18,501 bases of DNA from JANYIP01 sp031394045 (GCA_031394045.1 JANMWN010000008.1:1-18501), one strand, 5' to 3'. Shown: positions 6,374 to 14,474, counted from the stretch's first letter. The notes: generated from the sequence alone by a model not told the origin. Numbers and translations: made by a program.

Positions 6374-6772
6374 GTGAAGATAGGCAACTTCCTCCCGCTG
6401 ATCATCCTGGCGGTGCTTTTCTACGCGCTGGTGCTGCGGCCCGCCCAGCGACGGCAGCGGCAGGCGGCGCAGGTCTCCAACTCGCTCGAGGTGGGTGCGG
6501 AGGTGATGACCTCGGCGGGCATGCTGGCCACGATCCGCGCCGTGACCGACTCCCACGTCGAGCTTGAGGTCGCCCCTGGGGTCGTCGTCCGCTTCGTACG
6601 CGGCGCAGTCGCCAAGGTGATCCCGGCTGCCGATGAGAGTGATGACACGGTTGACACCGTCGACGCAGCCGGTTCGGATGACGCGGTGACCTCCGTCGAC
6701 CTGCGCAAGCCGGCTGCGGCCGGCGACTCCAGCGAGCAGGAAGAGCCGCCGAGGAACACCACCGGGGCATGA
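6374..6772 (+). CDS. yajC: Sec translocon accessory subunit YajC
   Basis: 132 aa from GTG at 6374, with GAGGG four to eight bases upstream. YajC is a small single-span membrane protein associated with SecDF-YidC. The N-terminal helix (about residues 5-22, FLPLIILAVLFYALVLRP) is followed by the signature basic segment RPAQRRQRQ and a compact cytoplasmic domain with LEVGAEVMTSAGMLATIRAV and VELEVAPGVVVRFVRGAVAKVI, which is diagnostic. The tail from about residue 90 is acidic and Ser/Thr/Asp-rich and lacks conserved motifs. It precedes secD by 92 bp, the usual order. Its separation from ruvB and the TAGACT element suggest that yajC begins a new transcript. Confidence 0.95.
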   Translation: MKIGNFLPLIILAVLFYALVLRPAQRRQRQAAQVSNSLEVGAEVMTSAGMLATIRAVTDSHVELEVAPGVVVRFVRGAVAKVIPAADESDDTVDTVDAAGSDDAVTSVDLRKPAAAGDSSEQEEPPRNTTGA

Positions 6773-6821
6773 ACCGTCGGATCCTTCAGAACGCTTGAAA
6801 CAGGGCAGGAACAAGTCAGCA

Positions 6822-6841
6822 CCGGGCGAATCCCCGCCCGG
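6822..6841 (+). other. GC-rich hairpin in the yajC-secD gap
   Basis: Arms CCGGGCG (6822-6828) and CGCCCGG (6835-6841) pair perfectly around the loop AATCCC, 24 nt before the secD GTG. No T-run follows, so it is not a standard intrinsic terminator. It may protect or modulate the secD leader or attenuate read-through. The rest of the 92-bp gap shows only the secD ribosome binding site GAGAGG at 6851-6856. Confidence 0.45.
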
Positions 6842-6864
6842 GCGACAGACGAGAGGCTCGTAAC

Positions 6865-8646
6865 GTGGCAGCGCCGACAGCGCCGCGTCCAGGACGCGCG
6901 ATCGCGGTCATCACCATCGCGGTGGTGGCCCTGTACGCCTGGATGTTCATCAGCGGCAACACCACGCCCAAGCTCGGCCTCGACCTGCGCGGCGGAACGA
7001 GCCTGACGCTGCAGCCGGTGGTGCCCGAGGGCAGCGACACGGTGATCACCGACGACGCCGTCAACCAGGCTGTCGAGATCATCCGCGCACGCGTCGACGG
7101 CCAGGGTGTCGCCGAGGCGAGCGTCACCAAGCAAGGATCTGGTGCCAACTCGACGATCGTCGTCGAGGTGCCGGGCCAGAACGAGCAGGACCTGTTCGAC
7201 AAGATCGGCAAGACCGCCAAGCTGGGGTTCCGGCCCGTTCTGCGGTCGGGGCCGCCCACGGTGGTCGTACCGACCCCGACCCCCACCGCGACGCCCACCC
7301 CGAGCGGCTCCGCCTCGCCGTCCGTCGGCAGCACGCCGAGCCCGTCCACGACGGCGTCCTCGACGGTCTCGCCCAGCAGCACCGGCAACCCACGTCCGGC
7401 CACCGGGCTCAAGGCGGCCACCGCGTCGCCGACCGTTTCGCCGACTCCGACTCCGACTCCGACTCCGACGCCGTCGGCCAGCTCGACCTCGGTGATCCCG
7501 AGTACGCCGATCACCGCCGCCGACCAGAAGGCGTTCGACAACCTCGACTGCACGAAGCCGATCCCCCCGGAGCAGCGGCCGGCCGACCTCCCCGCCAAGA
7601 CGATGGTGACCTGCAGCTCGACCGGCGCAGAGAAGTTCATCCTCGGTCCGGAGCTGATCCCCGGCTCGGACATCACTGGCGCCAGCGCCGGCCTGCTGAC
7701 CAGCAGCCAGGGCGTCACCACCGGCGAGTGGGTCGTCAACCTGACCTTCAACGGTGACGCGACGACCAAGTTCCGTGACGTGACGAGGCAGATGTTCGCC
7801 CAGACCAACGGCTCGGACGCGAACAGGTTCGCGATCGTGCTGGACGCGCAGGTCATCTCGGCACCGACGGTCAACGGGGTCATCTCGGACGGCCGACCGC
7901 AGATCTCGGGCAACTTCACTCAGCAGAGCGCCAACGACCTGGGCAACCAGCTCAAGTACGGCGCCCTGCCGCTGGCCTTCGTGCCGAACAACCTGCAGAC
8001 GATCTCGCCGACCCTGGGCAGCGACCAGCTCCGCGCCGGGATCCTGGCCGGCCTGCTCGGGCTGCTGCTGGTGGTGTTCTACTCGCTCTTCTACTACCGC
8101 GGACTCGGTCTGGTCTCGGTGGCGAGCCTGGCCCTGGCCGGCCTGCTGACCTACGGCTTGCTGGTGCTGCTCGGGCACACGATGGGCTACACGCTCTCGC
8201 TCGCCGGCATCGCCGGTGCGATCGTCTCGATCGGCATCACCGCCGACTCGTTCGTCGTGCTGTTCGAGCGGATCCGGGACGAGATGCGAGACGGCCGCAC
8301 CCTCCGGGTCGCTGTCGAGACGGGCTGGAAGCGTGCGCAGCGCACGATCCTGGCGGCCGACGCCGTCTCGTTGATCGCGGCCGTCGCGCTGTACCTGCTG
8401 GCGGTCGGAGGGGTCCAAGGCTTCGCCTTCACCCTCGGGCTGACCACCTTGATCGACGTGGCCGTGGTGTTCCTGTTCACCAAGCCGCTGCTCACGAAGC
8501 TGGCCCGCACGAAGTTCTACGGCAACGGCCACAAGTGGTCGGGGGTCTCCCCTGACCGGCTCGGCATCCACCGGCCCACGCCGTCGGCACGAGCGACGGC
8601 GCGCAAGGGCGAACCGGGCTCGAACTCGGCTGCGAAGGAGGCCTGA
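6865..8646 (+). CDS. secD: Protein translocase subunit SecD
   Basis: 593 aa from GTG at 6865 (GAGAGG 8 nt upstream). SecD with SecF uses the proton gradient to help preproteins leave the Sec channel. The first membrane helix is at 12-29, then the family motif GLDLRGGTSLTL at 38-49 and P1 base segment IIRARVDGQGVAEASV. Residues about 130-215 are a Pro/Ser/Thr-rich insert. A Cys pair (Cys229, Cys250) follows in the extracytoplasmic head and could form a disulfide. The P1 core resumes with FAIVLDAQVISAPTV and ISGNFTQQSANDLGNQLKYG. Helices 2-6 lie at about 388-545, including GIAGAIVSIGITADSFVVLFERIRDE and GFAFTLGLTTLIDV. Its stop overlaps the secF ATG by one base. Confidence 0.97.
   Translation: MAAPTAPRPGRAIAVITIAVVALYAWMFISGNTTPKLGLDLRGGTSLTLQPVVPEGSDTVITDDAVNQAVEIIRARVDGQGVAEASVTKQGSGANSTIVVEVPGQNEQDLFDKIGKTAKLGFRPVLRSGPPTVVVPTPTPTATPTPSGSASPSVGSTPSPSTTASSTVSPSSTGNPRPATGLKAATASPTVSPTPTPTPTPTPSASSTSVIPSTPITAADQKAFDNLDCTKPIPPEQRPADLPAKTMVTCSSTGAEKFILGPELIPGSDITGASAGLLTSSQGVTTGEWVVNLTFNGDATTKFRDVTRQMFAQTNGSDANRFAIVLDAQVISAPTVNGVISDGRPQISGNFTQQSANDLGNQLKYGALPLAFVPNNLQTISPTLGSDQLRAGILAGLLGLLLVVFYSLFYYRGLGLVSVASLALAGLLTYGLLVLLGHTMGYTLSLAGIAGAIVSIGITADSFVVLFERIRDEMRDGRTLRVAVETGWKRAQRTILAADAVSLIAAVALYLLAVGGVQGFAFTLGLTTLIDVAVVFLFTKPLLTKLARTKFYGNGHKWSGVSPDRLGIHRPTPSARATARKGEPGSNSAAKEA
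7252..7509 (+). repeat. Low-complexity Pro/Ser/Thr insert in secD with a CCGACT microsatellite
   Basis: This segment codes residues about 130-215 of SecD and is almost wholly Pro, Thr, Ser and Ala. Within it, 7441-7470 is four CCGACT units plus CCGACG, coding five Pro-Thr pairs; an imperfect Pro-Thr stretch lies at 7270-7305. Being extracytoplasmic, it would form an extended, possibly O-mannosylated linker. Pro/Ser-rich insertions here are common in actinobacterial SecD, but length varies. Confidence 0.85.
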
Positions 8647-9833
8647 TGTCCCGCCTTGGCGACCTCGGTCAAAAGCTCTATCGGGGCGAGGTGTCGTACG
8701 ACTTCGTCGGGCAGCGCAAGCGCTGGTACACGATCTCGGCCGCCATCCTGGTCATCTGCGTCGCCTCGCTGCTCCTGCGCGGGCTCAACCTCGGCGTGGA
8801 CTTCGAGGGCGGCAACGTGGTGACGCTGCCCACGGCTACGGGCACCGTGGCCGACGCACGTGAGGTCGCACTCGCGGCCGGGGCCAAGGACGTCACCGTC
8901 ACCGAGGTGACCTCGACGAGCGGTCGTTCGATCCGGGTGCAGACCGAGATCCTGCCGCGAGAGGGAGCCCTTGCGCTGACCGACGGACTGGTCAAGAAGT
9001 TCAACGTGAGCCCTGGCGACGTGAACGTGTCGATCGTCTCGGCCGCCTGGGGGAGCCAGATCACCAAGAAGGCGCTCACCGGCCTCGCGGTGTTCCTGCT
9101 GCTGATCGCGCTCTTCCTCACCCTGTACTTCGAACGCAGGATGGCGATCGGGGCGCTGGTCGCGCTGGCCCACGACTTGGTGATCACGATCGGCGTCTAC
9201 TCCCTGGTGGGGTTCACCGTGACGCCGGCGACGGTGATCGGCTTCCTGACTATCCTCGGCTACTCCTTGTACGACACGGTCGTGGTGTTCGACAAGGTCC
9301 GCGAGAACACCAGAGGTCTGGCCGCCGGCAACCGGATGACGTACAGCCAGGCCGCCAACCTGGCCGTCAACCAGACGTTGGTCCGGTCGATCAACACCTC
9401 GGTGATCGCGCTGCTGCCGGTGGCGTCGATCCTGTTCGTGGCCCCGCTGCTGGGCGCCGACACGCTCAAGGACCTGGCGCTAGCGCTCTTCGTCGGGATC
9501 GCCGCCGGTACGTACTCCTCGATCTTCATCGCCACCCCGGTGGCCTGCCAGCTCAAGGAGCGGGAGCCGGCGATGCAGGCCCTGGCCAAGCGGGTCGCGG
9601 CCCGCGAGGCGTCCGGCAAGGCACCTTCGGCGGCGGGCGCAGCTGGCGGTACGGCTCGTACCCGCTCGACGGCGGCAACGGCCACCGCCGTGCTCGACGA
9701 CCCCGTCGTCCCCGAAGCCGCTGCAGCCGCTGAAGGTGCTGCAGGAGGCCCACAGGCGCAGCGGCAGCAGTCGGGGCGTCCGGGCGGGCCCGGTAGCGGC
9801 AAGAAGCGACCCGCGAAGAAGAAGCGGCGCTAG
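8646..9833 (+). CDS. secF: Protein translocase subunit SecF
   Basis: 395 aa from ATG at 8646, which shares one base with the secD stop (TGATG) and has a strong GAAGGAGG site 5 nt upstream. SecF partners SecD in the proton-driven translocation motor. The first helix is at about 28-46, then GLNLGVDFEGGNVV (47-59, family motif), a short P4-like extracytoplasmic domain (60-138), and five more helices between 142 and 300 with GFLTILGYSLYDTVVVFDKVRENTR (199-223) and VNQTLVRSINTSV, both family signatures. The cytoplasmic tail from about 303 to 395 is long, Ala/Gly-rich and ends in a Lys/Arg cluster (GKKRPAKKKRR). The stop TAG shares its G with the apt GTG start. Confidence 0.97.
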   Translation: MSRLGDLGQKLYRGEVSYDFVGQRKRWYTISAAILVICVASLLLRGLNLGVDFEGGNVVTLPTATGTVADAREVALAAGAKDVTVTEVTSTSGRSIRVQTEILPREGALALTDGLVKKFNVSPGDVNVSIVSAAWGSQITKKALTGLAVFLLLIALFLTLYFERRMAIGALVALAHDLVITIGVYSLVGFTVTPATVIGFLTILGYSLYDTVVVFDKVRENTRGLAAGNRMTYSQAANLAVNQTLVRSINTSVIALLPVASILFVAPLLGADTLKDLALALFVGIAAGTYSSIFIATPVACQLKEREPAMQALAKRVAAREASGKAPSAAGAAGGTARTRSTAATATAVLDDPVVPEAAAAAEGAAGGPQAQRQQSGRPGGPGSGKKRPAKKKRR

Positions 9834-10375
9834 TGTCCGCCCCGGAGCCCGCCGGTCTGCTGGACCGGTACGTCCGGGACGTGCCCGACTATCCCAAACC
9901 AGGGGTGCTGTTCAAGGACATCAGCCCGCTGCTCGGAGACCCGGCGGCCTTCCGCGCCGCGATCGACGGGCTGGTGGGGGACCAGCTCGAGGGCAGTGTC
10001 GACAAGGTGGTCGGCATGGAGGCCCGCGGGTTCATCTTGGCGGCACCGGTCGCGTATCGCCTCGGCGCTGGCTTCGTGCCCGTACGCAAGGCCGGCAAGC
10101 TGCCCGCAGCCACCTTCGAGCAGAGCTATGCGCTCGAGTACGGCGATGCGGTCCTGCAAGTTCACCAGGACGCGTTCACCCCGGGCGACCGGGTGCTGAT
10201 CGTCGACGACGTGCTCGCCACAGGCGGCACCGCGGCGGCCACCGTCGAGCTGGTCCGGCGGGCCGGCGGGGTCGTCATCGGGTTGTCGTTCCTGATCGAG
10301 CTGACCTTCCTGTCCGGCCGTGCCGCGCTGGCCGACCTGGGCGAGCTGGGGACGCACGCGCTCATCACCGTCTGA
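9833..10375 (+). CDS. apt: Adenine phosphoribosyltransferase
   Basis: 180 aa, standard length. It makes AMP from adenine and PRPP (purine salvage, cytoplasm). The N-terminus has DVPDYPKPGVLFKDISPLL, typical of APRT, followed by VVGMEARGFILAAPVAYRLGAGFVPVRKAGKLP (about 59-91). The PRPP-binding loop is VLIVDDVLATGGTA at 121-134. The GTG start overlaps the secF stop (TAGTG), so it depends on translational coupling; no strong ribosome binding site is visible. It lies just before rel, as in other Actinomycetota. The pairing is suggestive because (p)ppGpp controls purine metabolism in many bacteria, but the two genes are separated by 47 bp with a candidate promoter. Confidence 0.96.
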   Translation: MSAPEPAGLLDRYVRDVPDYPKPGVLFKDISPLLGDPAAFRAAIDGLVGDQLEGSVDKVVGMEARGFILAAPVAYRLGAGFVPVRKAGKLPAATFEQSYALEYGDAVLQVHQDAFTPGDRVLIVDDVLATGGTAAATVELVRRAGGVVIGLSFLIELTFLSGRAALADLGELGTHALITV

Positions 10376-10386
10376 GGTCCCCCGCG

Positions 10387-10392
10387 TAGACT
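10387..10392 (+). promoter_or_regulatory. Candidate -10 element of rel
   Basis: TAGACT in the 47-bp apt-rel gap. The predicted start near 10399 gives a leader of about 24 nt containing GAAGGAG (10411-10417) before GTG 10423. No -35 hexamer is recognisable. It would let rel be expressed independently of secDF-apt. Confidence 0.4.
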
Positions 10393-10422
10393 GAGGGGTC
10401 TCTGCACGGCGAAGGAGCGGGT

Positions 10423-12777
10423 GTGGGCGACGAGGTGATCTCAGAGGGTTCGGTTCACGCTGTCGACACAGCCGACGTCGCGGCCAACGAGACCGGCCCC
10501 GAGACCGACGACGCCGCGCCCACCGGGTCGCGCGTACGCGCCCGCCTCGCCCGTCTCGGCCCCACCCGCGGCCCGCAGACCGCGGTGGAGCTGGAGCCGC
10601 TGTTCCGGATCGTCCGCGCCAACCACCCCAAGGCCGACCTGCGCGAGGTCGAGCGCGCCTACGCCACCGCCGAGCTGCGGCATCGTGGGCAGCTGCGCCG
10701 CAGCGGAGAGCCGTACATCACGCACCCGCTGGCGGTCGCGCAGATCCTGGCCGACCTGGGCATGACGCCGCCCACCCTCGCGGCTGCACTCCTGCACGAC
10801 ACCGTCGAGGACACCGACTACACCATCGACGCGCTGCGAGTCGAGTTCGGTGACGAGGTGGCCGGGCTCGTGGACGGCGTCACCAAGCTCGACAAGGTGA
10901 AGTACGGCCAGGCCTCAGAGGCCGAGACCGTGCGCAAGATGGTCGTCGCCATGGCTCGCGACATCAGGGTGCTGGTGATCAAGCTCGCGGACCGGCTGCA
11001 CAACATGCGCACCATGCGGTTCCTGCCTGCGGACAAGCAGGAGCGCAAGGCGCGGGAGACGCTGGAGATCTACGCCCCACTGGCGCACCGGCTCGGTATG
11101 AACACGCTCAAGTGGGAGCTCGAGGACCTCGCCTTCGCGATCCTGTACCCCAAGATGTATGACGAGATCGTGCGGCTGGTAGCCGAGCGGGCCCCCAAGC
11201 GGGACGAGTTCCTGGCCGCCGTGGTCGACTCGGTGCAGACGGACTTCCGCGAAGCCAAGATCAAGGCGGTCGTGACCGGGCGGCCCAAGCACTACTACTC
11301 GATCTACCAGAAGATGATCGTCCGCGGCCGCGACTTCGCCGACATCTACGACCTGGTGGGAATCAGGATCCTGGTCGACACGGTGCGCGACTGCTACGCG
11401 GTCCTCGGCTCGGTCCACTCGCGCTGGCACCCGGTTCCGGGGCGCTTCAAGGACTACATCGCGATGCCCAAGTTCAACATGTACCAGTCGTTGCACACCA
11501 CGGTGATCGGGCCAGAGGGCAAGCCGGTCGAGCTGCAGATCCGTACCCATGACCAGCACCGGATGGCCGAGTACGGGATTGCCGCGCACTGGAAGTACAA
11601 GGAGGGGTCAGGCGTCACGGCGGGCAAGCGGGCCCGCGCGGACGCGACCGAGATGGCCTGGCTACGACAGTTGGTCGACTGGCAGCGGGAGACCGGCGAC
11701 CCCGGTGAGTTCCTCGACGCCCTGCGCTTCGACATCGGTACCAAGCAGGTCTTCGTGTTCACGCCCAAGGGCGACGTGATCGCGCTGCCGATGGGCGCGA
11801 CGCCGGTCGACTTCGCGTACGCGGTGCACACCGAGGTGGGGCACCACTGTGTCGGGGCACGGGTCAACGGCAAGCTCGTACCGCTGGAGAGCGAGCTGGC
11901 CAACGGCGACGTCATCGACGTGCTGACGTCCAAGGCCCAGGACGCCGCGCCGAGCCGGGACTGGCTGACCTTCGTCGAGAGCGGCCGGGCCCGGAGCAAG
12001 ATCAAGGCGTGGTTCTCCAAGGAGCGGCGCGAGGAGGCCATCGAGCAGGGCAAGGACTCACTTGCCCGCCAGATCCGCAAGCAAGGTCTGCCGCTGCAGC
12101 GAATCCTGTCGAGCGGTTCACTGAACTTGCTGGCGCAGGAGCTGCGATACCCGGACATCTCCTCGCTGTACGCCGCCGTCGGCGAGGGGCACGTGTCGGC
12201 CCAGTCGATCGTCCAGCGGGTGGTCGCGTCGATGGGCGGCGAGGACGGCGCCGAGGAGGACCTGGCCGAGGCGACGGCACCCACGCGCGAGGTCCGGCGG
12301 CCGCGGCCCAAGGGCGACCCGGGCGTGGTCGTCAAGGGCGCCAGCGATGTCTGGGTCAAGCTCGCGAAGTGCTGCACCCCGGTGCCCGGTGACGCGATCG
12401 TCGGCTTCGTGACCCGCGGCGACGGCGTCTCGGTGCACCGTGGCGACTGCTCGAACGTGCACTCGCTGCTGGCCAGCCAGCCGGACCGCATCGTCGAGGT
12501 CGAATGGGCGCCCTCCTCCTCCAGCGTCTTCCTGGTCCAGATCCAGGTCGAGGCGCTGGACCGGGCCCGGTTGCTCTCGGACGTCACCCGGATGCTGTCC
12601 GACCAGCACGTCAACATCTTGTCGGCGTCGGTCACCACGAGCCGCGACCGCATCGCCCTGTCCCGCTTCACCTTCGAGATGGGCGACCCCAAGCACCTGG
12701 GGTCGGTGCTGAACTCCGTACGCGGGATCGAGGGCGTCTACGACGTCTACCGGGTGACCTCCGCCCGCCCGACCTGA
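10423..12777 (+). CDS. rel: Bifunctional (p)ppGpp synthetase/hydrolase, long RSH protein (Rel)
   Basis: 784 aa. It makes and degrades the stringent-response alarmone (p)ppGpp at the ribosome. Residues 1-50 are a disordered leader. The hydrolase HD domain has His101 (ITHPLAVA), HDTVED at 125-130 and LADRLHNMR around Asp190, all intact. The synthetase domain (about 275-395) has GRPKHYYSIYQKM, the RFKD motif at 341-344 (RxKD class, found in bifunctional rather than synthetase-only enzymes), FNMYQSLHTTV and VELQIRT. Then TGS (about 443-505, VFVFTPKGDVIALP), a helical and Cys-containing zinc-finger region (KLAKCCTPVPGD, HRGDCSN), and a C-terminal ACT domain (VQIQVEALDRARLLSDVTRMLSD). Start is GTG 10423 behind GAAGGAG. 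Often named relA in Actinomycetota. Confidence 0.97.
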   Translation: MGDEVISEGSVHAVDTADVAANETGPETDDAAPTGSRVRARLARLGPTRGPQTAVELEPLFRIVRANHPKADLREVERAYATAELRHRGQLRRSGEPYITHPLAVAQILADLGMTPPTLAAALLHDTVEDTDYTIDALRVEFGDEVAGLVDGVTKLDKVKYGQASEAETVRKMVVAMARDIRVLVIKLADRLHNMRTMRFLPADKQERKARETLEIYAPLAHRLGMNTLKWELEDLAFAILYPKMYDEIVRLVAERAPKRDEFLAAVVDSVQTDFREAKIKAVVTGRPKHYYSIYQKMIVRGRDFADIYDLVGIRILVDTVRDCYAVLGSVHSRWHPVPGRFKDYIAMPKFNMYQSLHTTVIGPEGKPVELQIRTHDQHRMAEYGIAAHWKYKEGSGVTAGKRARADATEMAWLRQLVDWQRETGDPGEFLDALRFDIGTKQVFVFTPKGDVIALPMGATPVDFAYAVHTEVGHHCVGARVNGKLVPLESELANGDVIDVLTSKAQDAAPSRDWLTFVESGRARSKIKAWFSKERREEAIEQGKDSLARQIRKQGLPLQRILSSGSLNLLAQELRYPDISSLYAAVGEGHVSAQSIVQRVVASMGGEDGAEEDLAEATAPTREVRRPRPKGDPGVVVKGASDVWVKLAKCCTPVPGDAIVGFVTRGDGVSVHRGDCSNVHSLLASQPDRIVEVEWAPSSSSVFLVQIQVEALDRARLLSDVTRMLSDQHVNILSASVTTSRDRIALSRFTFEMGDPKHLGSVLNSVRGIEGVYDVYRVTSARPT

Positions 12778-12805
12778 CCGCGATCGAGTGTCTGCAGCGA
12801 TCGAG

Positions 12806-13153
12806 CTACTCGACGTAGAGGCAGCCCTTGCGCTCGCTGACGGTGCCGCGGCCGAGCGGGAGCACGTGGGTCAGCGTCTTGAACGCCCAGCCGAGGCCGG
12901 GGATCTTGGCGAAGATGCCCTGCGGGCCGACGACCATCTGACCGCTCGTCACGTCGTACGCCGAGGCGTGCCAAGGGCAGACGAGCCGGCCCTCCTCGTC
13001 GACGTGGCCACCGGCGAGGTCGGCGCCGAGGTGGCGGCAGCGCCGGGTCACCGCGAACGGCTTGCCGTTGCTGATCCCGACCGCGTACGGACCGACCCCC
13101 TGGACCGCGCCGTCGCTGAACTCCTCGGTACGCCCCGCCTGCTGCTCACCCAT
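12806..13153 (-). CDS. Rieske [2Fe-2S] ferredoxin-like protein, single domain
   Basis: 115 aa. The two Rieske cluster boxes are present: CRHLGA (Cys39, His41) and CPWHASAYD (Cys59, His62), 17 residues apart, which provide two Cys and two His ligands. It is a soluble stand-alone domain with no signal peptide or oxygenase catalytic domain, so an electron-transfer ferredoxin role is likely; the partner is not in the window. The C-terminal 40 residues (GIFAKIPGLGWAFKTLTHVLPLGRG) are an amphipathic extension. ATG at 13153 has no Shine-Dalgarno site; a TAGGCT element 7 nt upstream suggests a leaderless message. It lies 38 bp downstream of the DUF349 gene and converges on rel with a 28-bp gap in which GCGATCGAG occurs twice (12780-12788, 12797-12805). 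Confidence 0.9.
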   Translation of the reverse strand: MGEQQAGRTEEFSDGAVQGVGPYAVGISNGKPFAVTRRCRHLGADLAGGHVDEEGRLVCPWHASAYDVTSGQMVVGPQGIFAKIPGLGWAFKTLTHVLPLGRGTVSERKGCLYVE

Positions 13154-13160
13154 AGGAGGC

Positions 13161-13166
13161 AGCCTA
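13161..13166 (-). promoter_or_regulatory. Candidate -10 element for a leaderless Rieske transcript
   Basis: TAGGCT on the minus strand ends 7 nt before the ATG, placing the predicted transcription start at or next to the start codon. The absence of any purine-rich ribosome binding site in between fits leaderless translation, which is common in Actinomycetota. No -35 match is seen. Confidence 0.45.
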
Positions 13167-13191
13167 GGGGGCCAGCCGTACGGACCTGAGG

Positions 13192-14469
13192 CTAGTCGCC
13201 GCTGAACTCACTCAGCGCCGCTTCTGCGCCGGCCAGCCACTCGCGGCGCGCGTCGATCGAGTCCTGCGCGGCACGCGCGGCGCGGTCGTCGCCCTTGGCG
13301 GTGGCCTTGGCGAGGTTGGCCTCGAGCTTGCCGATCACCGTGTTAAGCTGGTCGACGGCGGCCTGGGCGCGGGCCAGTCCCTCCGGGTTGGTGCGCTTCC
13401 AGCGGGTGTCCTCGGCCTTGCGGATGGTCTCGGCGACCCGGCGCAGCCGGCCCTCGACCCGCTCCTGGTCGCTGCGGGGTACGTGGCCGGCCGCCTCCCA
13501 GCGCTCCTCGATCCCGCGCAGTGCAGCCTTGGCCGCGCCGACGTCGGTGACCGGCAGCAACGCCTCGGCCTCGGCGGCCAGGCCCTCCTTGACGGTGAGG
13601 TTGCTCGCCAGGCCGGCGTCACGCTCGCTGAAGGACGCGGTACGAGCCGAGTAGAACCCGTCTTGGGCGGCGCGGAACCGCTGCCACAGCGCCTCCTCCT
13701 CGGCCCGGCCGACTCGACCGGCAGCCTTCCAGTCGTCCATCAGGGTGCGCAGCCGTGCCGCAGTGAGGCCCCACTCGGTCGATGTGGCCAGACCCTCGGT
13801 CTCGGTGATGATCGCCAGCTTGGCGGCCTTGACCACGCCTTGCTCGGCGGACAGGTGGGCGAAGTGCTGGCGCCGCCTTCGGTCGAAGGAGTTCCGGGCC
13901 GCCCCGAAGCGCTTCCACAGCGCCTGCTCGGTGGACCGGTCTACGTGCGGTGCGGTCTTCCACTCCTCGAGCAGGGCGCGCAGCCGCTCGCCGGCGACCT
14001 TCCACTGGGTGGAGTCGGCCAGCGCCTCGGCGTCCGAGACGATGCGTTCGCGGGCGGCCTTGGCGGCCAGCCGAGCCTCGTCCTTGGCCGCACGAGCCTC
14101 GGCCTTGCGGCCGTCGATCACTGGGACGAGGGCCTGGAGCCGCGCGCGCAGCCCCACGATGTCGCCGACGCAGGTGGGGGTGGCGAGGGTGTCGCGGATC
14201 CGTCTGAGGGTGCTGAGCGACTCCTCGGGCGCGACCTCGGGGAGCGCGACCCTGCGCTCGAGCAGGTCGACCTCGACGGCGAGGGCCTCGAACTTGCGGG
14301 TGAAGTAGGCCAGCGCCTCCTCGTGCGTCCCCGCCTGGAACGAGCCCACCGCGACCTCGTCGTCGGCCACGCGTACGTAGACCGTGCCGTCGGTGTCGAC
14401 GCGACCCCACGCGGGCTCAGGTGCATGCACCTGAACAGGCGGCGGCGACGGGACGGGGTGCTCGGACAC
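13192..14469 (-). CDS. DUF349 domain protein, three repeats
   Basis: 425 aa from GTG at 14469, with GGGAGG 9 nt upstream; the longer open frame to 15024 is antisense to the cyclophilin. Three copies of the DUF349 helical repeat are visible at about 155-203, 229-278 and 314-362. Each has a Trp in a (E/D)(E/D)W or ERW context and a VxR/PR turn (EEWKTAPHVDRSTEQALWKRF; DDWKAAGRVGRAEEEALWQRF; ERWEAAGHVPRSDQERVEGRL). The third is diverged and lacks the second Trp. Residues 125-145 and 365-415 are charged coiled-coil-like helices. The N-terminal 60 residues form a small beta-rich segment (VYVRVADDEVAVGSFQAG). No signal peptide. Function is not established. The start lies 5 bp after the cyclophilin stop, so they are probably co-transcribed. 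Confidence 0.88.
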   Translation of the reverse strand: MSEHPVPSPPPVQVHAPEPAWGRVDTDGTVYVRVADDEVAVGSFQAGTHEEALAYFTRKFEALAVEVDLLERRVALPEVAPEESLSTLRRIRDTLATPTCVGDIVGLRARLQALVPVIDGRKAEARAAKDEARLAAKAARERIVSDAEALADSTQWKVAGERLRALLEEWKTAPHVDRSTEQALWKRFGAARNSFDRRRRQHFAHLSAEQGVVKAAKLAIITETEGLATSTEWGLTAARLRTLMDDWKAAGRVGRAEEEALWQRFRAAQDGFYSARTASFSERDAGLASNLTVKEGLAAEAEALLPVTDVGAAKAALRGIEERWEAAGHVPRSDQERVEGRLRRVAETIRKAEDTRWKRTNPEGLARAQAAVDQLNTVIGKLEANLAKATAKGDDRAARAAQDSIDARREWLAGAEAALSEFSGD

Positions 14470-14474
14470 TCCGG

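Noticed and set aside
6421..8571. 716-codon minus-strand open frame opposite yajC and secD
   Set aside because: Antisense shadow typical of high-GC DNA; its product is Arg/Gly/Asp-rich with no motifs, while the plus strand has clear YajC and SecD.
12778..12805. Terminator between rel and the Rieske gene
   Set aside because: The gap holds a spaced direct repeat (GCGATCGAG twice) and a CTGCAG palindrome but no strong hairpin or T-run.
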